Of a stretch of DNA of 64,000 nt, positions 26,878 to 36,516 are shown one piece after another. Every line of letters begins with the position of its first letter. Position 1 is the stretch's first letter. The translations under genes and the position numbers were made by a program. Under the pieces are notes generated by a model, which did not search any database, was not told where the DNA came from, and saw nothing but the letters and a program-made list of their open reading frames with translations. Source of the DNA: Metabacillus niabensis (lineage in GTDB: Bacteria > Bacillota > Bacilli > Bacillales > Bacillaceae); the NCBI RefSeq assembly GCF_020524345.1, contig NZ_JAIVLH010000008.1:1-64000 (forward strand), given 5' to 3'.

Positions 26878-28608
26878 ATGAATCAATCTTTAACTAGAAA
26901 ACTAGCTGCATCAGCAAAAAAGGTAAAAGCTGATATCGTGATAAAGAACGGAAAAATCATTGACGTATTTAATGGTGACATTCTCGAAGAGGACATTGCG
27001 ATTCAAGATGGAATCATCATCGGGATTGGACAATATGAGGGTGAAAAAATCATTGATGCAAATGGAAAATATATTTCTCCCGGATTTATCGACGGACATG
27101 TACACATTGAATCCGCCATGGTCACTCCACAGCAATTTTCACAGGTTGTCGTTCCGCACGGTGTTACTACAGTCATTGCCGACCCGCATGAAATTGCAAA
27201 TGTAAGTGGTAAGGCAGGCATTCAATTTATGATTGATTCCGCTAAAAACCTTCCTCTAAACATATTCTTTATGCTGCCATCCTGTGTTCCTGCAACACCA
27301 TTTGAAAACGCAGGAGCTACATTATCAGCCAATGATTTAAGGGGATTTTATCAGGAAGACCATGTACTTGGTCTTGCAGAAGTAATGGATTTTCCATCTG
27401 TCTTTCACCAAGAACAAATGATGATGGAAAAGCTCTCTGACGCTCATCAACTTGGGAAAAAAATTGATGGTCACGCCGCTGGAATTACTGGAGATGCTTT
27501 AAATATATATGCAGCTGCAGGTATTAAAACAGATCATGAATGTGTCACTCCCGAAGAAGCACATGAAAGGTTAAAAAGAGGGATGTATGTGATGCTGAGA
27601 GAAGGTTCAGCAGCCAGAGATGTAAAAGCTCTTTTGCCCGTTATCACAGAACGAAATGCGAGACGCTGCCTATTTGTTACAGATGATAAACACTTAGATG
27701 ACTTGATCGCAGAAGGAAGCATTGACTATAACATTTTCCTATCTATTGAAAATGGAATAGATCCGGTCACTGCCTACCAAATGGCGACACTTCATGCAGC
27801 AGAGTGTTTTGGATTAACAACAAAAGGAGCTATTGCTCCCGGATATGATGCGGATCTTGTCTTTTTAGATGATCTTCAAACCGTTAAAGTGAACCAAGTA
27901 TTCATTAAAGGAGAACTCATTGCAGAAGAAGGTCATTGTGTACATTCTTCTTATAAAAAAGATATGATACCTTCCTCCTTATTAGATACGATCCATATTA
28001 ACGAAATAGGCCTTGAAGATATCCAAATACCTTGTCCAAAAGACGCATCAGCCAATATGATTGAAATCATCCCGAATAAAATTATCACAAAGCATGTAGT
28101 GGAAAAAGTTGATAAAGAGCATGGCCATTTTCAACCCTCGATCACAAAGGATCAGCTTAAAATGGCTGTGATTGAACGACATTCCTCTACAGGAAATATC
28201 GGGTTAGGTATTGTCAAAGGGTTCGGCTTAACGTCTGGAGCCATTGCTTCAACTGTTGCACATGACTCTCATAACATCATCGCAATCGGAACAAATGATC
28301 AAGATTTTCTAAGGGCAATAGACGTTTTAAAAGCAATGGGAGGCGGCTTAGTTGTGGTGAACGATGATGAGGTGATTGCATCATTGCCACTTGAAATTTC
28401 AGGTTTAATGACGACTGCTCCTTTTATACAAATTCATGAAAGTTTGAAGGAAATAGATAAAGCTTTGGTTGAAATTGGGTTTTCCGGGAATTTTAATCCA
28501 TTTTTGACCATGTCGTTTTTGGCGTTACCTGTTATTCCGGAACTTAAATTAACAGATTTAGGATTGTTTCAGGTGAAGGATTTTAAGCATATTGAGGTTA
28601 TTCAGTAG
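26878..28608 (+). CDS. adeC: Adenine deaminase
   Basis: AdeC converts adenine to hypoxanthine in purine salvage. It is an amidohydrolase-superfamily protein of 576 residues, about equal to B. subtilis AdeC. Metal-site motif GFIDGHVHIES is near residue 70; DGHAAGITG, DHECVTPEEA and FVTDDKHLDDL follow. The C-terminal domain ends with LSFLALPVIPELKLTDLGLF, typical for the family. AAAGGAG lies 10 nt before the ATG. A promoter and a leader terminator lie upstream. A 133-bp dispersed repeat follows the gene. Confidence 0.95.
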   Translation: MNQSLTRKLAASAKKVKADIVIKNGKIIDVFNGDILEEDIAIQDGIIIGIGQYEGEKIIDANGKYISPGFIDGHVHIESAMVTPQQFSQVVVPHGVTTVIADPHEIANVSGKAGIQFMIDSAKNLPLNIFFMLPSCVPATPFENAGATLSANDLRGFYQEDHVLGLAEVMDFPSVFHQEQMMMEKLSDAHQLGKKIDGHAAGITGDALNIYAAAGIKTDHECVTPEEAHERLKRGMYVMLREGSAARDVKALLPVITERNARRCLFVTDDKHLDDLIAEGSIDYNIFLSIENGIDPVTAYQMATLHAAECFGLTTKGAIAPGYDADLVFLDDLQTVKVNQVFIKGELIAEEGHCVHSSYKKDMIPSSLLDTIHINEIGLEDIQIPCPKDASANMIEIIPNKIITKHVVEKVDKEHGHFQPSITKDQLKMAVIERHSSTGNIGLGIVKGFGLTSGAIASTVAHDSHNIIAIGTNDQDFLRAIDVLKAMGGGLVVVNDDEVIASLPLEISGLMTTAPFIQIHESLKEIDKALVEIGFSGNFNPFLTMSFLALPVIPELKLTDLGLFQVKDFKHIEVIQ

Positions 28609-28655
28609 GGCTTTTAATTTGCAAACCTCGTTGCATTGTAATAAGTATTGCTGTT

Positions 28656-28788
28656 GGTTGATTGAAGCTCCAGGATGCTCGCTTTCCGTGGGGCGTGCGG
28701 TGAGCTTCCTCGTAAGCTGCGCGCCTGTGGATCTCACCTGCCCCGCTACTCCCACAGGAGTCTCGCACCTTCCGCTTCAATCAACCTA
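28656..28788. repeat. 133-bp dispersed repeat with terminal inverted repeats, copy 1
   Basis: It begins GGTTGATTGAAGC and ends GCTTCAATCAACC, a perfect 13-bp terminal inverted repeat. The interior is G+C-rich (CTTTCCGTGGGGCGTGC, CCCACAGGAGTCTCGCACC). It is homologous to 61708-61838, which lies in the opposite orientation. Six-frame reading of it gives only accidental short frames. 28789-28880 shows nothing notable. Confidence 0.88.
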
Positions 28789-28880
28789 ATTAGTATTCCG
28801 TTTTTAAAACTATAAAATAAACTTTTATATAAACAATTCCTATATATAAAGCAACTCACCGCAAAGGTTTACCACAATTT

Positions 28881-29903
28881 TCACCTCTTATGTAAAGCAT
28901 CTTCCCACATCTCTAATTTCGGATGATCGATTCCAAGAATTGTGAAGTAACTGTATGCCAGAAGGTCGATGTCAATGAAGGCTGAGGATTCTACTTTATT
29001 TAAATAATCGTGTATTTCGGGTTCGGCTAATGGTGATAGCTGATGGACTAATGCCTCGAAAATTGTTCCCTTTAAATTTTCTTCTACCTGATGATAAGCT
29101 TTTCTCAGTTCATTTACGGCATGTTCTGATTTTATATTTTCAATAATTGAAGTGGCAAAGATATTGGTTTCCTCATCACTTAGGTATACCTTAACAGCTT
29201 CAACTACTTCATCTGTTTGGAATGTGATAAGTGCTTCTGATATTTCTTCCAGCAGCATATCATCTTCTCTTGTTAAAAGAGAGGCGAGTTGAACTGTGGC
29301 TTCCTTCATCTCCATTAGCCCCATCATATAGACGGCCAGATATCCGTCATATTGAAACCATTCTTCATTTCTATTCGCTTCAAACATCATCTTTACTTGA
29401 TCCTTCGATATGTAATTCCTTTTCACCAGTGTAGATGCAATTTTTTTCGCTAAAAGATATGTATTCATATCAAAGTTTCTTTCACTTTCAAGTCTGGTCA
29501 GGATATTTATGTACTCCCTCCACACTTCATCTTCGGATCCTTCTACAAGCACTCTATAAAGATCCCAGTCTTGTTCTTGAATTAAACCTGCTAATAAATG
29601 CTGGTTTCTCAAGATGATATCAGGGGTAAAGTCCAGTAATAATTGGGCAAAAAAATGACGAATACTATCATGTACCTGGCCTAGTCCCTTTTCTACTATA
29701 TTCGATGTCTCTTCATCCTCGGAGTCCATCTTTACATATAAGAGAAGCGATGCTTTTTCAGGATTATCTATAGCTTCTTGGAGCAATATCCTCGTCCATT
29801 CGCGTTTTTTATTCGGATAGTCGTGAAGAGTCTGGGCAATAAACTCTTGTAGAAACCGATCATTTGTTGTGATATATTGGTCAATTATTCTTTCATAAGT
29901 CAT
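28881..29903 (-). CDS. Uncharacterised helical-repeat protein
   Basis: I do not recognise this protein of about 340 residues. It is acidic, lacks signal peptide or membrane segments, and seems almost wholly alpha-helical with irregular repeats of 30-40 residues, as in HEAT-like scaffold proteins (for example YLAVYMMGLMEMKEATVQL then LEEISEALITFQTDEVVEA). Two starts are possible: ATG 29903 with AAAGGA 9 nt before it, or GTG 29924 with AAAGGAG 9 nt before it. It is a single gene divergent from the tre operon. Function unknown. Confidence 0.7.
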   Translation of the reverse strand: MTYERIIDQYITTNDRFLQEFIAQTLHDYPNKKREWTRILLQEAIDNPEKASLLLYVKMDSEDEETSNIVEKGLGQVHDSIRHFFAQLLLDFTPDIILRNQHLLAGLIQEQDWDLYRVLVEGSEDEVWREYINILTRLESERNFDMNTYLLAKKIASTLVKRNYISKDQVKMMFEANRNEEWFQYDGYLAVYMMGLMEMKEATVQLASLLTREDDMLLEEISEALITFQTDEVVEAVKVYLSDEETNIFATSIIENIKSEHAVNELRKAYHQVEENLKGTIFEALVHQLSPLAEPEIHDYLNKVESSAFIDIDLLAYSYFTILGIDHPKLEMWEDALHKR

Positions 29904-30021
29904 TTTTCGTATTCCTTTCTGCACAATCAAAAACTCCTTTCAGTTTTACCATGTTATGTATCAGTAATTCAATGAAACAATGAATAAAATGTTTATTAAA
30001 AATGAAACCGATTTATTTTTG

Positions 30022-30072
30022 TTGACAACATGTATATACAAGTTTATGATAATACCATATTTGTATATACAG
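30022..30072 (+). promoter_or_regulatory. treP promoter with two TreR operators
   Basis: TTGACA (30022-30027), 17-nt spacer, TATGAT (30045-30050). Operator 1, ATGTATATACAA (30030-30041), fills the spacer. Operator 2, TTGTATATACAG (30061-30072), lies just past the start point. Both match the TTGTATATACAA palindrome bound by TreR. They are 31 bp apart, three helical turns, so a looped or cooperative repressor complex is possible. Confidence 0.88.
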
Positions 30073-30093
30073 ATTTCAACAGTTAGTTCCTAA

Positions 30094-30108
30094 ATGAAAA
30101 CGCTATAT
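30094..30108 (+). promoter_or_regulatory. cre site in the treP leader
   Basis: ATGAAAACGCTATAT matches WTGNAARCGNWWWCA at 13 of 15 positions. It lies downstream of the start point, a roadblock position for CcpA, as expected for a catabolite-repressed tre operon. Confidence 0.65.
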
Positions 30109-30143
30109 AACAAATAAAAGGATACTAAACGGGAGGGAAAACC

Positions 30144-31544
30144 ATGAGTGTCGATCAAAAACAAGTAAGTCAAATTATTGATGCCATTGGTGGAAAAGAT
30201 AATATTTCCGCAGCCACACATTGTGTAACACGTTTACGCTTTGCTTTGGTTGATGAAGGAAAAGTAAATAAAGAAGCACTTGAAGACATTTCATTAGTAA
30301 AAGGGTCCTTTTCAACAAATGGACAGTTTCAGGTTGTCATCGGTCAAGGAACTGTAGATAAGGTTTATAAAGAGCTTGTTCAGCAAACAGGAGTAGGAGA
30401 GGCATCAAAGGACGATGTTAAGAAAGCTTCTGAGAAGAATTTAAATCCACTTCAACGTGCCATAAAAACATTAGCTGACATCTTTATTCCAATTCTCCCG
30501 GCCATCGTAACTGCCGGTTTATTAATGGGAATTAATAATATCTTAACAGGACCAGGTATTTTCTTTGACGAACAATCACTAGTGGATGTTTATCCACAAT
30601 GGGCAGACCTGGCTAATATTATTAACTTAATTGCTAATACAGCCTTTACCTTTTTACCAGGACTCATCGGTTGGTCAGCTGTTAATCGTTTCGGCGGAAG
30701 TCCTTTGCTCGGAATTGTGCTCGGTTTAATGTTGGTACATCCAGATTTATTAAATGCTTGGGGATATGGTTCTGCTGAAGAAATCCCTACTTGGAACCTG
30801 TTCGGATTAGAAGTGGAAAAAATCGGTTATCAAGGCCAGGTTTTACCGATTTTGGTTGCCTCATTCTTACTAGCTAAATTGGAAGTCTTTTTAAGAAAAC
30901 ATGTTCCTGATGGGATTCAGCTATTAGTTGTTCCTCCATTAACACTTTTAATTACAGGTTTTGCTTCATTCATTGTGATCGGACCTGTGACATTCGCAAT
31001 AGGAAATGTGTTAACAGATGGAGTTATTGCGATCTTTGAAAACTTTGCTGCACTTGGCGGTCTTATCTATGGCGGATTATATGCTTTATTAGTTGTAACA
31101 GGTATGCATCATACATTCCTAGCTGTTGATATTCAATTAGCAAATGCAGGAGGAACATTCCTCTGGCCAATGCTTGCTCTTTCAAATATTGCACAAGGCT
31201 CTGCTGCATTTGCAATGATGCTTATTTTAAAAGAAGAGAAACAAAAGGGCTTAGCGTTAACATCAAGTATTTCAGCTTGGCTGGGCGTTACAGAGCCAGC
31301 AATGTTCGGTGTCAACTTACGTTACCGCTATCCATTTATCGCAGCGATAATTGGCTCTGCTATCGCAGGTTTGTTTATCTCCATTAATGGAGTGAAGGCA
31401 TTTTCAATTGGAGTTGGCGGATTACCGGGCTTCTTATCAATTGATTCACAATTCTGGCCTTCATTCTTTATCGGAATGGCCATTGTCCTTGTTGTACCAT
31501 TTGTTTTAACCTATTTGTTAGCTAAAATTAAAAAGGAAAAATAA
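30144..31544 (+). CDS. treP: PTS trehalose transporter subunit IIBC
   Basis: TreP imports trehalose and phosphorylates it to trehalose-6-phosphate. The EIIB domain (1-90) carries the phosphocysteine C27 in ATHCVTRLRFAL. The EIIC domain (about 105-466) has about ten hydrophobic segments and the TGMHHTF motif. No EIIA domain is present, so the glucose-type EIIA of another permease must supply phosphate, as in B. subtilis. AGGGAGGG precedes the ATG. It is the first gene of treP-treA-treR. Confidence 0.95.
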   Translation: MSVDQKQVSQIIDAIGGKDNISAATHCVTRLRFALVDEGKVNKEALEDISLVKGSFSTNGQFQVVIGQGTVDKVYKELVQQTGVGEASKDDVKKASEKNLNPLQRAIKTLADIFIPILPAIVTAGLLMGINNILTGPGIFFDEQSLVDVYPQWADLANIINLIANTAFTFLPGLIGWSAVNRFGGSPLLGIVLGLMLVHPDLLNAWGYGSAEEIPTWNLFGLEVEKIGYQGQVLPILVASFLLAKLEVFLRKHVPDGIQLLVVPPLTLLITGFASFIVIGPVTFAIGNVLTDGVIAIFENFAALGGLIYGGLYALLVVTGMHHTFLAVDIQLANAGGTFLWPMLALSNIAQGSAAFAMMLILKEEKQKGLALTSSISAWLGVTEPAMFGVNLRYRYPFIAAIIGSAIAGLFISINGVKAFSIGVGGLPGFLSIDSQFWPSFFIGMAIVLVVPFVLTYLLAKIKKEK

Positions 31545-31622
31545 TGCAGAAAGGGACGGGATATTTGTCCCTTTTCTTTCATTTCAATATAGTAGTAAAA
31601 ATTCACAACGGTGGTGTTTATA

Positions 31623-33308
31623 TTGAGTAACCCTTGGTGGAAAAAATCAGTCGTATATCAAATTTATCCAAAAAGCTTTTGCGATACATCAGGAAATGGT
31701 GTAGGAGATATTCAAGGAATTATTAGCAAGTTATCCTATTTAAAAAACCTCGGTGTTGATGTGATATGGTTAACACCTATCTATGCTTCACCTCAAAAAG
31801 ATAATGGCTATGATATTAGCGATTATTATGCAATACATGAAGAATACGGAACAATGAATGACTTTGATGAACTACTGGAAAAATCCCATCAGCTTGGCAT
31901 AAAAGTGATTATGGATATTGTCGTTAACCATACGTCAACAGAACATACCTGGTTTAAAGAAGCGAAAAAATCAAAATCAAACCCATATCGTGATTATTAT
32001 ATTTGGAAAGATCCAAAGAAAGACGGTTCTGAACCAACTAACTGGGTTTCCAAATTTGGTGGTCCTGCCTGGGAATATGACGAAGAAACAGAACAGTACT
32101 ACCTCCATTTATTTGATGTTACACAGGCTGATCTTAACTGGGAGAACGAAGAGCTGCGAAAAGAAGTGTACAATATGATGAACTTTTGGTTTGAAAAAGG
32201 GGTCGATGGCTTCAGACTTGATGTCATTAATTTAATCTCAAAAGACCAAAACTTCCCTGATGATGATGGTTCCATTGCACCTGGTGACGGTAGAAAATTC
32301 TATACAGACGGTCCACGTGTACACGAATATATTCATGAAATGAACAAAGAAGTCTTTTCAAAGTATGACAGCATGACAGTCGGTGAAATGTCTTCAACAA
32401 CCATTGATCACTGCATTCAATATTCAAATCCTGAACGTGAAGAATTAAGCATGACATTTAACTTTCATCACTTAAAGGTTGATTATCCTAATGGGGAGAA
32501 ATGGGCCATTGGTGACATGGATTTCCTTGCATTGAAAAAAATTCTTTCTACCTGGCAAACAGGCATGAATACTGGTGGAGGGTGGAACGCTTTATTCTGG
32601 TGTAACCATGACCAACCAAGAGTAGTGTCCCGCTATGGAAATGATGCCGAATTTCGTAATGAATCAGCCAAGATGCTGGCAACTACGATTCACATGATGC
32701 AAGGTACTCCTTATATTTATCAAGGAGAAGAATTTGGGATGACAGATCCTAAGTTTACATCTATTGATGAATATCAGGATGTTGAGTCATTAAATATGTA
32801 CAAGATATTGAATGAAAAAGGAATGCAAGAAGAAGAGATTCTTAAAATTCTGCAGCATAAATCACGTGATAATTCGAGAACACCTGTCCAATGGAATGAT
32901 TCAAAGCATGCCGGCTTCACAGCAGGATCTCCTTGGATAAATGTAGCTAATAATTATCAACAAATTAATGCAGAAAAAGCAGTTGCTGATAAAGAATCCA
33001 TTTTTTATCATTATCAAAAACTCATAACCTTACGTAAAGAATATGATATTATCACAACTGGTCATTACGAGCTTTTAGTAGAAAATGATCCATCTATTTT
33101 TGCCTATTTACGAAGTACACCGACGGAGAAGCTTTTAGTGCTAAATAATTTTTATGACAAACCGGCAACGTTTGTCTTGCCTGAACATGTTGAGATAAAT
33201 GGCTTTAAGCGAGACATCCTGCTATCAAATTACAAAGATACTGGACTATCGTTTGAGAACATCACATTGCGACCTTACGAATCTGTAGTGTACCATTTAT
33301 CAAAATAG
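31623..33308 (+). CDS. treA: Trehalose-6-phosphate hydrolase (phospho-alpha-(1,1)-glucosidase)
   Basis: TreA is a cytoplasmic GH13 enzyme that splits trehalose-6-phosphate to glucose and glucose-6-phosphate. Motifs: WWKKSVVYQIYPKSF at the N-terminus, IMDIVVNHTS, GFRLDVINL with the nucleophile Asp, TVGEMSS with the acid Glu, and NHDQPR with the transition-state Asp. TTG at 31623 is chosen: GGTGG lies about 8 nt before it and the resulting 561 residues equal the B. subtilis length. An in-frame GTG at 31611 overlaps that box. It follows treP by 78 nt. Confidence 0.94.
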   Translation: MSNPWWKKSVVYQIYPKSFCDTSGNGVGDIQGIISKLSYLKNLGVDVIWLTPIYASPQKDNGYDISDYYAIHEEYGTMNDFDELLEKSHQLGIKVIMDIVVNHTSTEHTWFKEAKKSKSNPYRDYYIWKDPKKDGSEPTNWVSKFGGPAWEYDEETEQYYLHLFDVTQADLNWENEELRKEVYNMMNFWFEKGVDGFRLDVINLISKDQNFPDDDGSIAPGDGRKFYTDGPRVHEYIHEMNKEVFSKYDSMTVGEMSSTTIDHCIQYSNPEREELSMTFNFHHLKVDYPNGEKWAIGDMDFLALKKILSTWQTGMNTGGGWNALFWCNHDQPRVVSRYGNDAEFRNESAKMLATTIHMMQGTPYIYQGEEFGMTDPKFTSIDEYQDVESLNMYKILNEKGMQEEEILKILQHKSRDNSRTPVQWNDSKHAGFTAGSPWINVANNYQQINAEKAVADKESIFYHYQKLITLRKEYDIITTGHYELLVENDPSIFAYLRSTPTEKLLVLNNFYDKPATFVLPEHVEINGFKRDILLSNYKDTGLSFENITLRPYESVVYHLSK

Positions 33309-33362
33309 ACGTTTTGGCATACTCTGCATCCTCCATCTGTTCATGGTAAGATAGGGATGGTG

Positions 33363-34088
33363 ATGAAAATGAGACAAAATAAATACCTTACTATATATAA
33401 AGAACTAACAGATCGCATTAAATCCGGTGAAGTGAAACCCGGTGAGGTTTTACCGTCCGAAAATGAGTTAACCCTTCAATATGATACGAGCAGAGAAACC
33501 ATTCGCAAGGCTCTTAACCTTTTATCCCAAAACGGATTTATTCAAAAGATCAAAGGGAAAGGTTCAGTTGTCATTGATGTTCAAAAATTGAGTTTTCCCA
33601 TCTCGGGGCTGGTAAGTTTTAAGGAAGTATCCAAAAATCTACAGATGGAATCGGTTATTACAAGGGTTCATGATTTCGGTCTTATTAAGCCGGATGATTT
33701 TTTAAAGCAGCAATTGGATGCCAAGAGTAGTGATGAGGTATGGAAGGTTACCCGTTCACGTGAAATAAATGGAGTTAACATCATTTTGGACAAGGATTAC
33801 TTTTTAAAGAAATATGTCCCTACCCTTACAAAGGAAATTTGTGAAGGCTCTATTTACGAGTATCTTGAAAATCAACTCAATTTAAATATCAGCTTTGCCA
33901 AAAAGGAAATTGTTGTAGAGGATTGTACAGATGAAGACAGAAAACACCTTGACTTAGAAGGCTTTTCTCATATTGTTGTTGTCAAAAACTATGTGTATTT
34001 AGAAAACACAAGTTTGTTTCAATACACTGAATCACGGCATCGCCTTGATAAATTCCGCTTTATTGACTTTGCAAGACGCAGCGTGTAA
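33363..34088 (+). CDS. treR: Trehalose operon repressor TreR, GntR family
   Basis: TreR has an N-terminal GntR winged helix (residues about 5-75, PGEVLPSENELTLQYDTSRETIRKALNLL) and a UTRA effector domain that senses trehalose-6-phosphate. The C-terminus SLFQYTESRHRLDKFRFIDFARR is nearly that of B. subtilis TreR. Clustered ATGs at 33357, 33363 and 33369 make the start uncertain; 33363 has AGGG 6 nt before it, while alignment by memory favours 33369. It should bind the operators at 30030 and 30061. Confidence 0.92.
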   Translation: MKMRQNKYLTIYKELTDRIKSGEVKPGEVLPSENELTLQYDTSRETIRKALNLLSQNGFIQKIKGKGSVVIDVQKLSFPISGLVSFKEVSKNLQMESVITRVHDFGLIKPDDFLKQQLDAKSSDEVWKVTRSREINGVNIILDKDYFLKKYVPTLTKEICEGSIYEYLENQLNLNISFAKKEIVVEDCTDEDRKHLDLEGFSHIVVVKNYVYLENTSLFQYTESRHRLDKFRFIDFARRSV

Positions 34089-34124
34089 CAAGCATTGGGC
34101 TTAAGTGCTCAATGCTTGTTTTTG
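34088..34124 (+). terminator. Terminator of the tre operon
   Basis: AACAAGCATTG pairs with CAATGCTTGTT around a 13-nt loop and is followed by TTTG. Confidence 0.88.
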
Positions 34125-34195
34125 TTCAAAATTAGCAAGAATACTTTTTAGCATGATAGTATAAAGATAACTCTAACACAAGAAAGGAATTCTAT

Positions 34196-35428
34196 ATGAA
34201 AAAAGAAATCATTGATCGTTTTACACGGTATGTTGTAATTGACACCCAATCTAACGAAGAAAATGAAGCTTGTCCATCTACTCCTGGTCAACTTACTTTA
34301 GGTAAGCTTTTAGTCGATGAATTACATTCTATCGGCATGAAGGATGTAACAGTTGATGAAAACGGGTATGTAATGGCTACTCTACCTGCTAATACAGATA
34401 AAGATATTCCTACTGTCGGGTTTTTAGCCCATCTTGACACAGCGACTGATTTTACTGGAAAACACGTTAACCCTCAAGTTGTAGAGTCCTATGAAGGCGG
34501 AGACATCCCACTAAACCAGGAACTGGGAGTTACCCTTTCGCCGAACCAATTTCCCAATCTGGCAAATTACCAAGGACATACGCTTATGACAACAGATGGA
34601 AAAACATTGTTAGGAGCAGATAATAAAGCCGGTATTGCTGAAATCATGACAGCGATGCGCTACCTTATTGCTAACCCTGAGATAAAACATGGGAAAATCC
34701 GAGTTGCCTTTACTCCCGACGAAGAAATCGGCAGAGGTCCCCATAAATTTGATGTAGAGGCATTTGGAGCAGACTTTGCCTACACTATCGATGGGGGGCC
34801 ACTTGGAGAGCTTCAATATGAAAGCTTCAATGCTGCCGCTGCAAAAATTACATTTAACGGAAATAATGTTCATCCAGGCACAGCAAAAGGAAAAATGGTA
34901 AACTCAGCGAAAATTGCCATGGCTTTTCAATCCAAGCTACCGGCAATGGAAGCACCTGAATTTACTGAAGGATATGAAGGGTTTTATCATCTCATTTCAT
35001 TCGCTGGTGATGTCGAACAAACAAAAGTCCATTACATCATTCGCGACCATGATAAACAAATTTTTGAAACAAGAAAACAAACATTCATAGATCTTGTTAA
35101 TGAATTCAAGCAAGTTTATGGTGAAGACGCAATCGTACTGGAACTGAATGATCAATATTACAATATGAAAGACAAAATAGAACCTGTTAAATACATAGTA
35201 GATATCGCATACCAAGCAATGGAAAACCTGGGCATTACGCCTATTGTTGAGCCAATTCGCGGCGGTACTGACGGCTCCCAGCTTTCCTATATGGGGTTGC
35301 CTACTCCAAATGTGTTCACAGGGGGAGAAAACTTCCACGGGAAGTTTGAGTTTATTTCAGTTGATAATATGATAAAAGCAACAAATACAATTGTTGAAAT
35401 CTGTAAGCTACTAGAAAAAAGAGCTTAA
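34196..35428 (+). CDS. pepT: Peptidase T (tripeptidase)
   Basis: This 410-residue dizinc aminotripeptidase of the M20 family acts in the cytoplasm. Metal and catalytic motifs are [11 protein letters not shown] (H79, D81), [11 protein letters not shown], and [11 protein letters not shown] with the catalytic Glu and a metal Glu. The C-terminal [20 protein letters not shown] and [13 protein letters not shown] carry the remaining ligands. Length is identical to B. subtilis PepT. AAAGGA precedes the ATG. It is monocistronic and followed by tandem array B. Confidence 0.96.
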   Translation: MKKEIIDRFTRYVVIDTQSNEENEACPSTPGQLTLGKLLVDELHSIGMKDVTVDENGYVMATLPANTDKDIPTVGFLAHLDTATDFTGKHVNPQVVESYEGGDIPLNQELGVTLSPNQFPNLANYQGHTLMTTDGKTLLGADNKAGIAEIMTAMRYLIANPEIKHGKIRVAFTPDEEIGRGPHKFDVEAFGADFAYTIDGGPLGELQYESFNAAAAKITFNGNNVHPGTAKGKMVNSAKIAMAFQSKLPAMEAPEFTEGYEGFYHLISFAGDVEQTKVHYIIRDHDKQIFETRKQTFIDLVNEFKQVYGEDAIVLELNDQYYNMKDKIEPVKYIVDIAYQAMENLGITPIVEPIRGGTDGSQLSYMGLPTPNVFTGGENFHGKFEFISVDNMIKATNTIVEICKLLEKRA

Positions 35429-35498
35429 TTTTGCCGAAATCTTGAGGCTTAAGTAAAAAGAGATATTAAAGACTTTTCTTTTGCATTTATCATAGTTT

Positions 35499-35815
35499 TG
35501 TCCTTCATTATTGCCATGAAGGACTTTTCTTTTCTCATTTAACCCCGTTTTGTCCTTCATCTCTTCTATGAAAAACTTTTCCTTCCTCATTTAACCCCGT
35601 TTTGTCCTTCATCTCTTCTATGAAAAACTTTTCCTTCCTCATTTAACTCCGTTTTGTCCTTCATCCCTTCTATGAAAAACTTTTCCTTCCTCATTTAACT
35701 CCGTTTTGTCCTTCATCCCTTCTATGAAAAACTTTTCCTTCCTCATTTAACTCCGTTTGTCCTTCATCCCTTCTATGAAAAACTTTTCCTTCCTCATTTA
35801 ACTCCGTTTTGTCTT
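35499..35815. repeat. 52-bp tandem array B (TGTCCTTCAT core)
   Basis: TGTCCTTCAT starts at 35499, 35551, 35603, 35655, 35707 and 35758, with a partial core at 35809; steps are 52, 52, 52, 52 and 51 bp. Unit 1 holds a perfect inverted repeat GTCCTTCAT-N7-ATGAAGGAC. Later units have ATGAAAAAC instead, losing part of the stem. A half unit (AAAGACTTTTCTTTTGCATT) precedes the array. The 455-bp gap 35429-35883 holds nothing else apart from the start region of the next gene. Confidence 0.9.
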
Positions 35816-35883
35816 ATCTCCAAGCACATCAAGAGCCTCCATTCATATACTATGCTATCTGAGGTTCTAGTGAGGTGCTTCTT

Positions 35884-36324
35884 ATGATAATTAGGAAGGC
35901 AGATCAAAATGAAACAAACACTCTTCTTTATATGACGATAAATGTCATGTCTGAAAGCACCATGGGGTTGGTTCATAATGATGTGCAAATGGGAATGAAT
36001 ATGTTTGTACCGTTATTAAACAGTGGATCTTATTATCTTATTGCTGTTGACCAAAATCAAATTGCAGGGTGGGTACTAATCGGGCCTGATTTCAGTCCTG
36101 TTAATGTTCAGAAAACAGGGTCCATTACTTCCCTTTACGTTTTTCCGTTATACAGAAAGATAGGGCTGGGAAAACAGCTTATGCAATCAGCGATCCAACA
36201 ATTAAAAGCAGAAGGATTTCAAAAAGTTATGCTGAATGTTTATACTGGTAACCCTGCAAAGCATTTATATGAAAACCTGGGGTTTACTGATACATCTACT
36301 GTCATGGAGCTTACCATTACGTAA
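35884..36324 (+). CDS. GNAT family N-acetyltransferase
   Basis: This 146-residue acetyl-CoA-dependent acetyltransferase has motif A visible at VFPLYRKIGLGKQLMQSAIQQL (pantetheine and pyrophosphate binding) and motif B at LNVYTGNPAKHLYENLGF. The N-terminal half (MIIRKADQNETNTLLYMTINVM) is less conserved and gives no substrate clue. The ATG at 35884 has GAGGTG about 8 nt upstream. It stands alone with a weak terminator (AATCTAAC with GTTGGATT) after it. Confidence 0.85.
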   Translation: MIIRKADQNETNTLLYMTINVMSESTMGLVHNDVQMGMNMFVPLLNSGSYYLIAVDQNQIAGWVLIGPDFSPVNVQKTGSITSLYVFPLYRKIGLGKQLMQSAIQQLKAEGFQKVMLNVYTGNPAKHLYENLGFTDTSTVMELTIT

Positions 36325-36516
36325 ATAATCTAACTCTTCTCTAGGGTTGGATTATTTTGTTCTCCTTGGAATATACATAAATGTAAACGGAACCATCATT
36401 ATCACTATCTTAATGTTAATACTTTATTAACCAAATATTAAATTTTGGTAATGTTCTATTTTCGCCTTGAAAATCTTGTAAAATATGATTGTACATCTAC
36501 TAGGGAGGCCATGAGT

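Noticed and set aside
28656-28788. Short open frames of 60-66 codons in three frames
   Set aside because: They are by-products of a G+C-rich non-coding repeat and lack ribosome binding sites.
35499-35815. CRISPR array
   Set aside because: Whole 52-bp units repeat with no unique spacers, and no cas genes are nearby.
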